Source: Caldilineaceae bacterium (GTDB taxonomy: Bacteria > Chloroflexota > Anaerolineae > Caldilineales > Caldilineaceae). From it: 45,322 nt of DNA. Location: the NCBI GenBank assembly GCA_019637645.1, contig JAHBVH010000068.1, positions 1-45,322 of the forward strand. The letters run 5' to 3'. The notes under the pieces are model-generated. The model was not told where the DNA came from. It did not search any database and saw only the letters and a program-made list of their open reading frames with translations. Positions within the stretch are counted from its first letter, which is position 1; the number at the start of each line of letters is the position of its first letter. Positions 33,117 to 41,567 of this stretch are shown one piece after another. A program made the position numbers and the translations under genes.

Positions 33117-34091
33117 TTACTGCGTGCGCAACTGTGGATCGAGCGCATCGCGCAGGCCGTCGCCAATGTAATTAATGCTGAGGACCGTTATAAAGATAAA
33201 GAAGCCTGGAAAGAGGGCCATGGAGGGGGTAAATTCCACAAAATTCTGTGCCTCAAAGAGCATCCGTCCCCAAGTGGGGGTATCGGGCGGAAAGCCAAGC
33301 CCCAGAAAGCTCAGGCTCGATTCAGTAATAATGGCCGAGCCAACCGCGAGCGTCGCCGCCACAATCACAGGCCCCAGCGTATTCGGCAATAGATGGCGAC
33401 GAATGATACGCCCTTCCGGCACGCCAACGGCATGGGCAGCCGTAATAAATTCAGCCTCGCGCAAAACCAGAAAGTTCGCCCGCACCAGCCGCGCCACCGA
33501 CATCCAGTTCAGACCGCCGATAATCAAGACAATTAAGACAAAAATTCCTAATTCCGGGCCAACCGCCTTGGTAATCGGCTCACGGAAAAGATAGATAATC
33601 AGCAACAGCAGCGGCAACTGGGGCAGCGCCAGAAAAATATCGGTCACGCGCATAAGCAGTTGATCGAGCGAGCCGCCAAAGAAGCCCGCCAGCGCGCCAA
33701 TGAGGGTGCCCAGCGTGATGGCGACCAACATGGCAAAGAGACTCACCGCCACTGAAATCCGCCCACCCCACAGCACCCGCGCCAGCAGATCTTGTCCCAA
33801 GTCATTGGTCCCAAAGGGATAGGCCCAACTCGGCCCTTGCGCGGCCACGGCAAAATCAACTTTATTGTAGGGCGTTGTATAGAGATAGGGCCCCACCAGC
33901 GTCCCGACAATAATCAGAACAAAGGTTAGCGCGCCGATGACCGCAAGTCGATGCTGACGAAATTGTTGCCACGCCGACCACCAAGGGGAGCGCGGTTTCT
34001 GTTTATGGGTATGCGCGAGTTCATGAAGAGCTGGCGCGGTTGCCTGTGCGGGCAACGAAACGGCTAACTCCTGGGTAATCTCGTTAGTCAT
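33117..34091 (-). CDS. Peptide-type ABC transporter permease (DppC/OppC)
   Basis: A 324-residue permease of the DppC family. A long hydrophilic N-terminus precedes segment 1 (HRLAVIGALTFVLIIVG), then the conserved YPFGTNDLGQDLLARVLWGGRISVAV block, and the coupling loop AHAVGVPEGRIIRRHLLPNTLGPVIV and SSLSFLGLGFPPDTPTWGRML at the end. ATG 34091 has AAGGAG 5 nt upstream. Dpp/Opp systems import di/oligopeptides, but also glutathione; the sulfur context makes glutathione or Cys-peptides attractive. Confidence 0.9.
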   Translation of the reverse strand: MTNEITQELAVSLPAQATAPALHELAHTHKQKPRSPWWSAWQQFRQHRLAVIGALTFVLIIVGTLVGPYLYTTPYNKVDFAVAAQGPSWAYPFGTNDLGQDLLARVLWGGRISVAVSLFAMLVAITLGTLIGALAGFFGGSLDQLLMRVTDIFLALPQLPLLLLIIYLFREPITKAVGPELGIFVLIVLIIGGLNWMSVARLVRANFLVLREAEFITAAHAVGVPEGRIIRRHLLPNTLGPVIVAATLAVGSAIITESSLSFLGLGFPPDTPTWGRMLFEAQNFVEFTPSMALFPGFFIFITVLSINYIGDGLRDALDPQLRTQ

Positions 34092-34107
34092 CCAAACTCC
34101 TTCATCA

Positions 34108-35067
34108 TTAGCCATAGCGCACACGTGGATCAAGTACGCCATAGAGCAGATCCGCGATCAGATTAAAGCCAACAATCAAGATGGCATAGAGAAAGGTGAT
34201 CGCCATCACCACCGGGGTATCGCTTGCCAAAATGCTACTAATTAACAGCGAACCAATCCCCGGCACGCGAAAAACTTGCTCGGTAATCAGGGCGCCGGTA
34301 AAGACGCTCGGAATGCCCAGCGCAATCAACGTCACGACGGGGATCAGGGCATTGCGCAAGATATGGCGATTGACCACCACGCCTTCGGATAGCCCTTTGG
34401 CGCGGGCCGTCCGCACATAGTCGCGCCGGGCATTTTCCAGAACCGCCGAACGGGTATAGCGCATGAGCGACGCGGTTTGAAAGAGCGCCAGCACCGCGAT
34501 GGGCAGAGCAGACTGCCGCACCTGCGCGAGCAAACTCGCCCAATCGGTCACCGTCAACGTGCTGTTATAGATAAACGGAAACCAGCGTAGCCGCACACTA
34601 AAGATGATGATAAACAATAGGCCCGTAAAAAAGGTGGGCAACGAAAAGCCGATAAAGGCCACCGTTGTCGTCATTTGATCAAAAATTGAATAGGGCCGCA
34701 TAGCCGCCAACAACCCAATCGGAATCGCCAACAGAACACTGATCAGATAGGCCACGCCCACAACCGCGAGCGTAGTTGTTAGGCGTTGGCCCAACAACCC
34801 GCTCACGGGGCTGCGGCTAGCAAAGGAGTAGCCCATATCGCCGTTGATAAAGGCCCACACCCACTTCACATACCGCACGTAGATTGGCGCATCTAGCCCT
34901 AGTGCCCGGCGAATATTTTGCCGCACTTCCGCCGACATCGAAGGGTCGGTCGCAAAGGCGGCCATGGGGTCGCCGGGCGCGAGGGCTAGAATCGTAAAGA
35001 TCAGCGCACTGATCACGATGAGGATCGGAATCGAAAGCAAAATGCGTCTGATCAGGTAGGGAGTCAT
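34108..35067 (-). CDS. Peptide-type ABC transporter permease (DppB/OppB)
   Basis: A 319-residue permease of the DppB family: YLIRRILLSIPILIVISALIFTILALAPGDP at the start, SYSFASRSPVS-like region and the coupling loop ARAKGLSEGVVVNRHILRNALIPVVTLIALGIP. ATG 35067 overlaps the binding-protein stop (ATGA), so translation is coupled. No ATPase genes for this transporter are in the operon; shared ATPases elsewhere are implied. Confidence 0.9.
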   Translation of the reverse strand: MTPYLIRRILLSIPILIVISALIFTILALAPGDPMAAFATDPSMSAEVRQNIRRALGLDAPIYVRYVKWVWAFINGDMGYSFASRSPVSGLLGQRLTTTLAVVGVAYLISVLLAIPIGLLAAMRPYSIFDQMTTTVAFIGFSLPTFFTGLLFIIIFSVRLRWFPFIYNSTLTVTDWASLLAQVRQSALPIAVLALFQTASLMRYTRSAVLENARRDYVRTARAKGLSEGVVVNRHILRNALIPVVTLIALGIPSVFTGALITEQVFRVPGIGSLLISSILASDTPVVMAITFLYAILIVGFNLIADLLYGVLDPRVRYG

Positions 35068-36824
35068 GGCGACTTGCGCACCCAATCTTGTAACAGCCAC
35101 AGTTGCGAGTCCCATGGCGTGAGCACAACGTTATCGAGCGTCGTGCTGACCCCATTGGGGAAGGTACGATGAACCACGGGGATAACCACGACTTCATTGA
35201 TCAGAATGTCGTTGAGTTGGCGGTAGATCGCCTGCCGTTTGGTCGGGTCGAGTTCGGTCTTGGCCTGGGCAACGAGCGCGTCATAGTCAGGGTTGCACCA
35301 GCGGGTCAGGTTGCCGGTAGACCACTCGTTCGCCTTTTGAACAATTTCGGCACAGGTAAAGTCTTCTAGATAATCCCCTGGATCAGGGTTACTGTTGCCC
35401 GTGGTGTAGAGCTGCACATCGGCATAGAAGTGCTTAAAGGTATCGGGATTTGCCGGGTCGTTGTTAAAGAAAACGGTGCTATCGACACTCTTTAACTCCA
35501 CACCAAAGCCAATCGATTCCAGCGCCTGTTTGACAATCTCCTGTGTCTTCTGACGCACGGGGTTCACCGATGATTGGAAGAGAATTTGGAGTTTGACACC
35601 CTCTTTTTCACGAAGGCCATCGCCGTCGCTATCCTGCCAACCAGCCGCGTCTAACAGTGCTGCGGCTTTTTCGAGGTTAAATTCAAAGGAGGTATTGGGA
35701 GAGACGACATTGAGCGGTGCCACGACGATGTTGCTAGTAACGACGCCCGCGGCACCGTAGAGCTGCTCAACAATGGTTTGGCGATCAACGGCCAAGCTAA
35801 ACGCTTGGCGCACCCGCAAATCGGTGAAGAAGGGATGGGGGGTTGTGAGGCTCGCGCGCTCGCCATCCACCTCTTGGTGCGGATCGGCGTAATTGAGTTC
35901 GATCCGCTCGGAATTCCCACCAGGGTTGAGGAGCAATGTGCCTTTGCCAGCCTGTGCCAGTTGATCAAGAACTTGCGCTTCGACTTGCAGATTCCAAGCA
36001 TAGTCGGCATCGCCCGTCTGTAGGACGGCCCGTGCTGCCGAGGTGGCATCCCCACCGCCCTTTAGCTCAACGCGGCTAAAATAAGGTTTATCCGACTCAC
36101 GGAAGTTCGGATTGGGTTCAAAGATAATAATATCACCTGGTTTGAACGCCACGACTTGGTATGCACCCGTGCCGACTGGTTTAAGATTCGCGGGCGCTTC
36201 GCTGGATTTAGCACCGATATATTCCTGAAAGATATGCTGGGGAATGATCATCCCCGGCACACCGACAAAGGCACGCTCCCAGACCGGCGTCACTTCTTTA
36301 AAGGTCACTTTGACAGTCGTCGGGTCGATGACTTCGACGCTAGCCACATCGCTATAGGAGCTACCGCTGACGGCTCCGGTTGCCGGATCAGCAATATAGT
36401 CGTAGGTAAATTTGACATCCGCGGCGGTAAAGGGCTCCCCATCGGACCATTTGACATCAGCTTTGAGCTTCCAGGTGACGGACTTGCCATCGGCGGCCAC
36501 ATCACCATTCTCCAGCGAAGGAATTTCGGCAGCCAAGAAAGGGACCAATTCCCCTTCCCGGTTAAAGGAGGCTAACGGTTCATAGGTGACGCGGCTAGCA
36601 TCGGTATCCTTACCGCCGGTGGCCAGATGCGGGTTGAGAATGGTAGGCGCTTGCCACCAGATCAGGCGCAGGGTATCGCCCACACCCCGGCCCGTTGCTG
36701 GTGGGGCAGCCGGGCTGGACGCATTGCTGGCCGTTGTTGGCGCAGCCGCTTGGGGTGCGCAACCATTCACCAACGCGGCAACAATGATGAGCAGACTCAG
36801 AAAACGAACAGAAAACGAATACAT
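35064..36824 (-). CDS. Family 5 (peptide-type) ABC substrate-binding lipoprotein
   Basis: A 586-residue Dpp/Opp-type binding protein. The signal peptide ends in LVNGC (lipid anchor), then an Ala/Ser/Pro linker. Typical blocks are present: PTILNPHLATGG, TWKLKADVKWSDGEPFTAADVKFTYDYI, GTGAYQVVAFKPGD, VRQAFSLAVDRQTIVEQLYGA and LLDAAGWQDSDGDGLREKEG. It lies between the sulfurtransferase and the permeases. Peptides or glutathione are likely ligands. Confidence 0.9.
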   Translation of the reverse strand: MYSFSVRFLSLLIIVAALVNGCAPQAAAPTTASNASSPAAPPATGRGVGDTLRLIWWQAPTILNPHLATGGKDTDASRVTYEPLASFNREGELVPFLAAEIPSLENGDVAADGKSVTWKLKADVKWSDGEPFTAADVKFTYDYIADPATGAVSGSSYSDVASVEVIDPTTVKVTFKEVTPVWERAFVGVPGMIIPQHIFQEYIGAKSSEAPANLKPVGTGAYQVVAFKPGDIIIFEPNPNFRESDKPYFSRVELKGGGDATSAARAVLQTGDADYAWNLQVEAQVLDQLAQAGKGTLLLNPGGNSERIELNYADPHQEVDGERASLTTPHPFFTDLRVRQAFSLAVDRQTIVEQLYGAAGVVTSNIVVAPLNVVSPNTSFEFNLEKAAALLDAAGWQDSDGDGLREKEGVKLQILFQSSVNPVRQKTQEIVKQALESIGFGVELKSVDSTVFFNNDPANPDTFKHFYADVQLYTTGNSNPDPGDYLEDFTCAEIVQKANEWSTGNLTRWCNPDYDALVAQAKTELDPTKRQAIYRQLNDILINEVVVIPVVHRTFPNGVSTTLDNVVLTPWDSQLWLLQDWVRKSP

Positions 36825-36879
36825 GAATATATTTCTCCATAGGGGTTTGTCAAAAAGATGGGTTTGTCAAAAGGCAGAG

Positions 36880-37734
36880 CTATTTCTCCACGGGCAAGCG
36901 AACCCCATTGCCCCACTCGGTCCACGAACCATCGTAGTTGCGCACATGAGGGTAGCCCAATAGATAGGTCAGGACAAACCAGGTGTGGCTACTGCGTTCC
37001 CCAATCCGGCAATAGGCAATGATCTTATCAGTGGCTTGTAAGCCTTGTTCTTCGGCATAGATCGTGCGTAGATCCGCGGCGCGCTTAAACGTGCCATCGG
37101 GATTGGCCGCCCTGGCCCACGGCACACTTTTGGCACCAGGGATATGGCCGCCGCGTAGCGAACCTTCTTGGGGATAGTCGGCCATGTGGAGCAGCTCACC
37201 TTTGTATTCCCCAGGGCTCCGCACATCGACCAACGGTCCCTTGTGCTGAAGATGAGCGAGGACATCCTCACGGAAGGCGCGAATCTTGCTGTCTTGGCGG
37301 GGTTGGGCGACATAATGGCTGGCGGGATAGTGGGGCTCGGCTAAGGTCAGTTCACGGCCTTCGGCAATCCACTTTGCACGGCCACCATTGAGGATCTTGG
37401 CATTGGTAAAGCCAAAGAGTTGGAAGACCCAAAAGGCATAGGTGGCCCACCAGTTATTCTTGTCGCCATAAAAGACCACCGTGGTATCATCGCTAATGCC
37501 CTTGCTGCGGAGCAGGGCCTGGAATTGCGCTTGGTTAATATAGTCGCGGACGGTCGCGTCATTGAGATCTTGGTGCCAGTCCACTTTCACCGCGCCAGGA
37601 ATATGGCCCGTATCATAGAGCAGCACATCTTCATTACTTTCGATCAAGCGAACTTTGGGGTGGTTCAGATGTTGCGCCACCCAATCCGTGCTGACAAGCA
37701 CATCGGGGTGAGCATAGCCATTGGCAGTACTCAT
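36880..37734 (-). CDS. Thiosulfate/3-mercaptopyruvate-type sulfurtransferase (CysA-like, two rhodanese domains)
   Basis: A 284-residue tandem rhodanese. The N-terminal domain (10-130) carries [18 protein letters not shown] without catalytic Cys; the C-terminal domain has VDVRSPGEY and the active loop [12 protein letters not shown] with C242, matching mycobacterial CysA-type thiosulfate sulfurtransferases. ATG 37734 has AAGGAG 7 nt upstream and is preferred over 37752. It is the first gene after leader B, so its expression should depend on the attenuator. Confidence 0.9.
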   Translation of the reverse strand: MSTANGYAHPDVLVSTDWVAQHLNHPKVRLIESNEDVLLYDTGHIPGAVKVDWHQDLNDATVRDYINQAQFQALLRSKGISDDTTVVFYGDKNNWWATYAFWVFQLFGFTNAKILNGGRAKWIAEGRELTLAEPHYPASHYVAQPRQDSKIRAFREDVLAHLQHKGPLVDVRSPGEYKGELLHMADYPQEGSLRGGHIPGAKSVPWARAANPDGTFKRAADLRTIYAEEQGLQATDKIIAYCRIGERSSHTWFVLTYLLGYPHVRNYDGSWTEWGNGVRLPVEK

Positions 37735-37768
37735 TACGTTACTCCTTATCATTCCTTATTTTCTAAAT

Positions 37769-37801
37769 AAAAAAGCGCCACCGGCTGAATCCGGTGACGC
37801 T
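37769..37801 (-). terminator. Attenuator terminator of the sulfurtransferase unit
   Basis: On the transcript strand AGCG-TCACCGG pairs with CCGGTGGCGCT around a short loop and is followed by six T's. It ends 35 bp before the sulfurtransferase start, matching the placement of the terminator at 19302. Confidence 0.8.
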
Positions 37802-37955
37802 TGCGCAACTGACTAAGTCAGGCGTGCTGTTGGCATCTTCTTCACCGCATTCGGCCACGAAGTGGGCGGAAGCAGTGGGCTCCTGGGCGCATCTTGTTGC
37901 TGTCTACAGAGCCAAACGCGTTGACTCGTAGCAGAGACAGATCACTGCTTCCGCT
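37769..37955 (-). promoter_or_regulatory. Leader RNA with attenuation switch, copy B
   Basis: The 5' arm AGCGGAAGCAGTG (37955-37943) pairs with CACTGCTTCCGC (37877-37866) over 12 bp. GAATGCGGTGA (37852-37842) pairs at 10 of 11 positions with TCACCGGATTC (37797-37787), the left terminator arm. Order, arms and terminator match leader A; the internal arm differs in sequence but is also a hairpin (GAGTCAA/TTGGCTC). The similarity in structure with divergent loops supports a selected RNA. Confidence 0.7.
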
Positions 37956-38007
37956 TTCTACAGCGACAACAACCAGTGAATTCAACCACAATAGCTGACA
38001 TTTCCAT
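37942..38007 (-). CDS. Cys-rich leader peptide of unit B (21 aa)
   Basis: A 21-codon ORF (ATG 38007, TGA 37942-37944) about 78 nt after the expected start. It ends TGCCRCRKRKQ, with three Cys in four codons. As in leader A, basic/Gln codons after the Cys cluster form the 5' arm of the leader stem and the stop codon overlaps its end. No strong ribosome site is visible. It has the fewest Cys residues of the five, but the shared architecture supports it. Confidence 0.65.
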   Translation of the reverse strand: MEMSAIVVEFTGCCRCRKRKQ

Positions 38008-38092
38008 ACCGTTCTTCGTCTAGGATAGGACACAATGCCGATTGCCCTTGTCGATGATGAACGGGATTCCGTTTACATCAGGCGACTCTCGT

Positions 38093-38148
38093 AGCGTAAC
38101 AATCGGGCGTAACAATAACAGTATATCGCTGGTAACAAAGCGGTAACA
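38093..38148 (-). promoter_or_regulatory. PhoB-type 56-bp promoter, copy 5 (unit B)
   Basis: Read leftwards: TGTTAC (38148-38143), TGTTAC (38137-38132), ATATAC (38126-38121), TGTTAC (38114-38109), 10 bp, then -10 TACGCT (38098-38093). A further TGTTAC lies just downstream at 38101-38096. The expected start is near 38085. Copy 6 faces the other way 26 bp away. Confidence 0.8.
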
Positions 38149-38174
38149 TCGCTTGGTAGATGGCGAGTTCCATC

Positions 38175-38230
38175 TGTTACCCGCCTGTTACCAACCAACG
38201 ACTCCCCGTGTGACCTCACGCCTGTATCCT
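38175..38230 (+). promoter_or_regulatory. PhoB-type 56-bp promoter, copy 6 (small membrane protein 2)
   Basis: Read rightwards: TGTTAC (38175), TGTTAC (38186), AACGAC (38197), TGTGAC (38209), 10 bp, then -10 TATCCT (38225-38230). The first pair reads CTGTTAC-N4-CTGTTAC, one base from the E. coli Pho-box form in each half. The expected start near 38238 leaves an 87-nt leader with no Cys-rich ORF. Confidence 0.8.
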
Positions 38231-38324
38231 GGCAACACGGTTACGCAACCATCAATACCGTAAATTAATTACGTAGAAGCGAGAAAAACATATCGACAAA
38301 ATTGAGCTTACAAGGAGGAGCCTT

Positions 38325-38645
38325 ATGTTACTGGAAAGTTTATTAATTGTAGGTGCCGTTGCCGTAGGTTTTGCCATGCTGATCATGCTCGTCTACTATA
38401 TCTTGACTGCCGACCAAAGCCAACCCACCGAAACCGAAGGGCCAACATGGAACCATCCGCCGGTGCTGGATGACGATCTGCTCTATCTGGCTTCCTCCAT
38501 GGTTCCCTATCAAGAATATGCCTATTTCCCCGTCCTGCCCCTAAGCCGCGACCGGCAAGAGGTTGCACAATCCCTGCCACAGCGCACATCGCTTCCCGTG
38601 TTACCTTTCCAGCTCGAACGGCAAGAAGCCATTCAAACGGCCTAA
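38325..38645 (+). CDS. Small single-pass membrane protein, paralogue 2
   Basis: A 106-residue protein with one hydrophobic segment (residues 3-27, ending VYYILTAD), an acidic middle, and the LYLASSMVPYQEY motif (about 55-67) shared with paralogue 1 (19844). Its longer tail holds a rough repeat: PVLPLSRDRQE and, later, PVLPFQLERQE. AAGGAGG (38312-38318) precedes ATG. No known family is recognised. No Cys residues are present, fitting expression under sulfur limitation. Confidence 0.75.
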   Translation: MLLESLLIVGAVAVGFAMLIMLVYYILTADQSQPTETEGPTWNHPPVLDDDLLYLASSMVPYQEYAYFPVLPLSRDRQEVAQSLPQRTSLPVLPFQLERQEAIQTA

Positions 38646-38667
38646 CCCAATCCAATACGCCGCTTTA

Positions 38668-38706
38668 GTAGCGACGCCGTTCACACAAGCGGAATGGCGT
38701 CGCTAC
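38668..38706. terminator. Bidirectional terminator between convergent genes
   Basis: A 15-bp stem (38668-38682/38692-38706, one G-T pair) with a 9-nt loop, containing GTAGCGACGCC, separates small protein 2 from the leftward tauC. It is 22 bp past one stop codon and 14 bp before the other. Confidence 0.65.
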
Positions 38707-38720
38707 GTGTTCTAAACTAG

Positions 38721-39551
38721 TTACCCCTTGCCCCGCCACGGGACAATCGTCCGATCCAACCAGCGAATACCAGCATCAAGCAGCGCCCCCGTCACCCCCA
38801 TGAGGATAATGCCCACAAAGATCACATCGCTTTGTAAGAACTTGCTCGCGTCCAAGACCATCCAGCCAATGCCATCAATCCCGGCCACCATTTCCGCCGC
38901 CACCAAGGTCGTGTAGGTAAAGCCAATCGAGACGCGCAACCCCGTAAAGATCTCGGGCAGACAAGCCGGGAAGATCACATGCCGGAAAAGCTGCCAACGG
39001 CTAGCCCCCAAGGACTGGGCACCGTGCAGATAATCGCTGCGGACAGAACGAACACCCGTTGCCGTGGCAATCACCACCGGCGGCAACGCGGCCAGAAAAA
39101 GCAACGCCACTTTGGAAGCGTTGTCGATCCCCAGCCAGATCACCAGTAACGTGTAGTAGGCAAGCGGCGGCAAAGGGCGATAGAACTCAAGCGGGAGGTC
39201 AAAAATGGCAGCAATGCGCCGGTCGCTGCCCATAGCCAAACCCAATGGCACGCCAACCAGAGCACTGGCGCCATAGGCCATTAACACCCGCGCCAAACTC
39301 GCGCCCAGATGATGCCACAGCGTATGGCCGCGGTAGCCTTCTTCGAGAATGCGCCAAAAGGTCTGCCAGGTCTTCATGGGTGTCGGCACAAAATAGGGAG
39401 GGACTAACCCGCTGGCCGAAACGCCATACCATATCCCAAGGATCGCGCCCAGTGTAACGATCGTAATCATCGTTTCTGTTCGGAGTGGCCAACGGCGCGC
39501 CCCTGGTAGAGTAGTGGATTGCGGCTTGCTCACAGCTTGCTCGGTAGCCAT
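38721..39551 (-). CDS. tauC: Taurine/sulfonate ABC transporter permease TauC
   Basis: A 276-residue permease with about six membrane segments. LEFYRPLPPLAYYTLLVIWLGIDNASKVALLFLAALPPV, the coupling loop GAQSLGASRWQLFRHVIFPACLPEIFTGLRVSIGFTYTTLVAAEMVAG and LDASKFLQSDVIFVGI follow TauC rather than SsuC. It is the last gene of the unit and starts 2 bp after the ssuD stop. Confidence 0.9.
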   Translation of the reverse strand: MATEQAVSKPQSTTLPGARRWPLRTETMITIVTLGAILGIWYGVSASGLVPPYFVPTPMKTWQTFWRILEEGYRGHTLWHHLGASLARVLMAYGASALVGVPLGLAMGSDRRIAAIFDLPLEFYRPLPPLAYYTLLVIWLGIDNASKVALLFLAALPPVVIATATGVRSVRSDYLHGAQSLGASRWQLFRHVIFPACLPEIFTGLRVSIGFTYTTLVAAEMVAGIDGIGWMVLDASKFLQSDVIFVGIILMGVTGALLDAGIRWLDRTIVPWRGKG

Positions 39552-39553
39552 GC

Positions 39554-40735
39554 CTATACCCCGTTACGTTGGGCTTGGGGCTGGCCTGCACCATGTGTCG
39601 CCGCCAATTCTTCTGGGCGGTAATCATTCGCTACGACTTCGCCAACAAAATGTCGTGCTTGATCAACGGACGTGGTTCCCGGCCTTTCTATCGGCAGATG
39701 TGGAAAGAGCCATTCAGCCACCCGATAGGCTTCTTCGAGATGCGGATAGCCAGAAAAGATAAAGGTGTCGATCCCCAACGCAGCATATTCCTGCATGCGC
39801 TGGGCAATCTGCTCCGGGTCACCGACCAAAGCCGTCCCGGCGCCCCCGCGCACCAACCCAACGCCACGCCAAAGGTTCGGGCCAATCACCAACGAGTCAC
39901 CATAGGTGCGCTGTAACTCAACCATGCGCTGCTGCCCGTGCGAATCATAGCGGCTGAGGATCTTTTGGGCCTTCTCGACCGTCGCCGGATCGACATATTG
40001 GATCAGCTCATCTGCAGCGCGCCATGCTTCGGCCTCGGTGCGGCGCACAATGATATGCAGGCGAATACCAAAGCGCACGGTACGCCCTTGGGCCGCGGCC
40101 CGTGCGCGGATATCGGCGATCTTTGCCGCCACCTGTGCCGGGGGTTCGCCCCAGGTGAGGTAGACATCGGCATGCCGCGCGGCCACGGCGTGCCCAGCCG
40201 GGGATGAGCCGCCAAAATAGAGGGGCGGATGAGGACGCTGCACCGAAGGCAACATGAGCTTGCCAGCTTCCAAGCGGAAATGATTGCCTTGGAATGTCAC
40301 CGCTTCACCGCTCGTCAACTGGCGCCAGATGGTCAAAAACTCATCCGTGACCGCATAACGCGTATCATGGTCGAAATGCACACCCTCACCGGCCAGTTCC
40401 ACGGGATCGCCGCCGGTGACGACATTGATGAGGAGCCGCCCTTCCGAAAGGCGATCAAAGGTGGTCGCCATTTGGGCGGCCAAGGCCGGTGAAATCAGCC
40501 CAGGCCGCAGCGCGACCAGAAATTTCATGCGCGTGGTGACAGGCAGGAGCGAGGCCGCGACCAGCCAGGCATCTTCACAGCCACGGCCCGTTGGCAACAA
40601 AGCACCGGTAAAGCCCAATTCGTCGATGGCCTGGGCAACTTGGCGCAAATAGGCGGGCGTGAGAGGGCGGCCACCCATGCTTGTGCCCAAATAGTGCCCA
40701 TCCCCATGGGTGGGAATAAACCAGAAAATCTTCAT
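39554..40735 (-). CDS. ssuD: Alkanesulfonate monooxygenase SsuD
   Basis: A 393-residue FMNH2-dependent alkanesulfonate monooxygenase, releasing sulfite from C2-C10 sulfonates. From memory it aligns closely with E. coli SsuD throughout: [90 protein letters not shown] and [14 protein letters not shown]. It overlaps tauB by 4 bp. Finding it between tauB and tauC, where tauD is expected, makes a hybrid operon. Confidence 0.93.
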   Translation of the reverse strand: MKIFWFIPTHGDGHYLGTSMGGRPLTPAYLRQVAQAIDELGFTGALLPTGRGCEDAWLVAASLLPVTTRMKFLVALRPGLISPALAAQMATTFDRLSEGRLLINVVTGGDPVELAGEGVHFDHDTRYAVTDEFLTIWRQLTSGEAVTFQGNHFRLEAGKLMLPSVQRPHPPLYFGGSSPAGHAVAARHADVYLTWGEPPAQVAAKIADIRARAAAQGRTVRFGIRLHIIVRRTEAEAWRAADELIQYVDPATVEKAQKILSRYDSHGQQRMVELQRTYGDSLVIGPNLWRGVGLVRGGAGTALVGDPEQIAQRMQEYAALGIDTFIFSGYPHLEEAYRVAEWLFPHLPIERPGTTSVDQARHFVGEVVANDYRPEELAATHGAGQPQAQRNGV

Positions 40736-41511
40736 AGTAACCTACCTTCTTCTTCACGCCAGATATAGTTCAAAATTGTTTCGCGGGCGGCGACAAAATC
40801 GGGGCGCGCCTTGATGGCGCGGCTCTCCCCTGCCTCGCGCGAAAAAGCGACCGGCACATCGGCCACCACCCGGCCAGGGCGAGGCGACATGACCAACACG
40901 CGTGTACCCAAATAGACGGCTTCTTCCACGCTGTGAGTAATCAGGATGATCGTCGTTTGGGTCGCGCGCCAGATCTTGCGTAATTCTTCTTGCATATGTT
41001 CACGCGTGAGCGCATCCAGCGCGCCAAAGGGTTCATCCATCAACATGATCCGCGGCTCGTTGATCAGCACGCGGGCAATGGCGGCGCGCTGTTGCATGCC
41101 CCCCGAGAGTTCATAGGGGGCGCGGCGACCAAAGTCGGCCAGCCCAACCAGCTTTAACAACGCGTTCACCCGCTCCTGGCGCACGGCCCTTGGCACTTTG
41201 CGCAGTTGCAGACCAAAGGCGACATTATCGGCCACCGTCAGCCACGGATAGAGCGCGGGCTGTTGAAAGACAATCCCCCGATCCGCGGCTGGTCCCACAA
41301 TCGGTTGACCATCCATCAGGGCGGCACCGCTGGTGGGAAAAAGCAAACCAGCGACAATCCGCAAAAGGGTTGTCTTGCCACAGCCCGACGGCCCCACCAC
41401 ACAAATAAACTCACCGGCGGTCACGGTAAGTGAAACATCCGCGAGGGCATGGACCAAACCATGCCGACTGGGATAGGTAAGATCAACTTGTTGTAATTGT
41501 AAAAGTGACAT
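40732..41511 (-). CDS. tauB: Taurine/sulfonate ABC transporter ATP-binding protein TauB
   Basis: A 259-residue importer ATPase. Walker [11 protein letters not shown]-loop [24 protein letters not shown], signature LSGGMQQR, Walker [13 protein letters not shown] and [12 protein letters not shown] are intact. The C-terminal [21 protein letters not shown] resembles TauB's tail. It lies 56 bp after tauA and overlaps ssuD by 4 bp. Confidence 0.9.
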   Translation of the reverse strand: MSLLQLQQVDLTYPSRHGLVHALADVSLTVTAGEFICVVGPSGCGKTTLLRIVAGLLFPTSGAALMDGQPIVGPAADRGIVFQQPALYPWLTVADNVAFGLQLRKVPRAVRQERVNALLKLVGLADFGRRAPYELSGGMQQRAAIARVLINEPRIMLMDEPFGALDALTREHMQEELRKIWRATQTTIILITHSVEEAVYLGTRVLVMSPRPGRVVADVPVAFSREAGESRAIKARPDFVAARETILNYIWREEEGRLL

Positions 41512-41567
41512 GATGGGTAACGAAACGCTGTGTGCGTCAGGGGCGTACGCACACAGCCAGGGGTGGA

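Noticed and set aside
36843..36872. Tandem -35 boxes (TTGACA in two 13-bp repeats) upstream of the peptide-binding protein
   Set aside because: Any matching -10 would overlap the ribosome site and start codon. The gene is better explained as part of the unit from 38093.
37842..38033. 63-aa leftward ORF in another frame over leader B
   Set aside because: It overlaps the Cys-rich ORF and the leader stem in a different frame, with no ribosome site or domain.
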